DNA of 5,553 bases from an uncultured Clostridia bacterium (GTDB lineage: Bacteria; Bacillota; Clostridia; Oscillospirales; Butyricicoccaceae): positions 1 to 5,553 of the forward strand of contig CAJUJQ010000182.1 in assembly GCA_910586575.1 (NCBI GenBank), given 5' to 3'. The position numbers and the translations under genes are program-made. The notes beneath the pieces were generated by a model. The model was not told the origin of the DNA and searched no databases. It saw only the letters and a program-made list of their open reading frames with translations. Position 1 is the first letter of the stretch. Each line of letters opens with the position of its first letter. Positions 5,505-5,553 of this stretch are shown one piece after another.

Positions 5505-5553
5505 GAATCGTAAGCAAATAACTGTTGCAAAGAGCGGAAAAAGTGATAAAATG
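5505..5553. other. Non-lexA sequence at the right edge, possible IS end
   Basis: After the lexA stop the sequence no longer resembles lexA. GTAAGC occurs at 5510-5515; IS66-family ends begin with GTAA, but this is a short and weak hint. TTGCAA (5524-5529) and TAAAAT (5546-5551) are 16 bases apart and look like a plus-strand promoter. An ATG closes the window at 5551-5553, with no clear ribosome binding site. One frame (AGG at 5503 onwards) stays open to the edge but is unrecognised. Confidence 0.35.

Noticed and set aside
1..5553. CRISPR array, tRNA, rRNA or riboswitch
   Set aside because: No regularly spaced repeats, no cloverleaf-like tRNA sequence, no rRNA motifs and no recognisable riboswitch core were seen on either strand.

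Overview
The window looks like a piece of a Clostridia-type Firmicutes genome (Oscillospiraceae/Lachnospiraceae-like). The coding parts are moderately GC-rich, the ribosome binding sites are strong AGGAGG types, the promoters are sigma-A-like with extended -10 elements, the LexA boxes follow the Gram-positive spacing, and the long hybrid kinase resembles proteins common in gut Lachnospiraceae. The assignment rests on protein and motif recognition, not on a database search.

Layout. Bases 1-124 (minus) hold the 5' end of an IS3/IS911-type transposase OrfA that is frameshifted inside its helix-turn-helix, with IS-like non-coding sequence to about 225. A strong hairpin at 252-289 is the likely terminator of the main gene, a 1048-residue hybrid sensor histidine kinase with two receiver domains (296-3442, minus). 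It has its own extended -10 promoter. A 546-base gene-free gap follows (3443-3988). It contains a MITE-like element of 215 bp with perfect 25-bp terminal inverted repeats, nested between two copies of a 13-bp direct repeat. Next is a cupin-type AraC-family regulator (3989-4837, minus) with a convincing promoter. Its divergent neighbour at the right end is lexA (5175 onwards, plus), which stops after 109 residues in sequence that no longer resembles LexA.

How it fits together. All recognisable intact genes are regulatory: a soluble two-component hybrid kinase, an AraC regulator probably sensing a small molecule such as a sugar, and the SOS repressor. They do not form an operon; each has its own promoter. 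The araC-lexA intergenic region carries two dyads with the spacing of Gram-positive LexA operators, exactly 90 bp apart. One overlaps the lexA -35 box (autoregulation). The other lies nearer to araC and overlaps the -35 of a weak candidate promoter reading towards araC.

Signs of mobile DNA occur at three places: the left edge (IS3 remnant), the middle (MITE-like element), and possibly the right edge, where lexA breaks off. I found no convincing wholly new system. The most interesting points are the truncated LexA that keeps its DNA-binding domain and cleavage-site region but lacks the catalytic domain, the paired LexA operators, and the nested repeat structure at 3531-3911.
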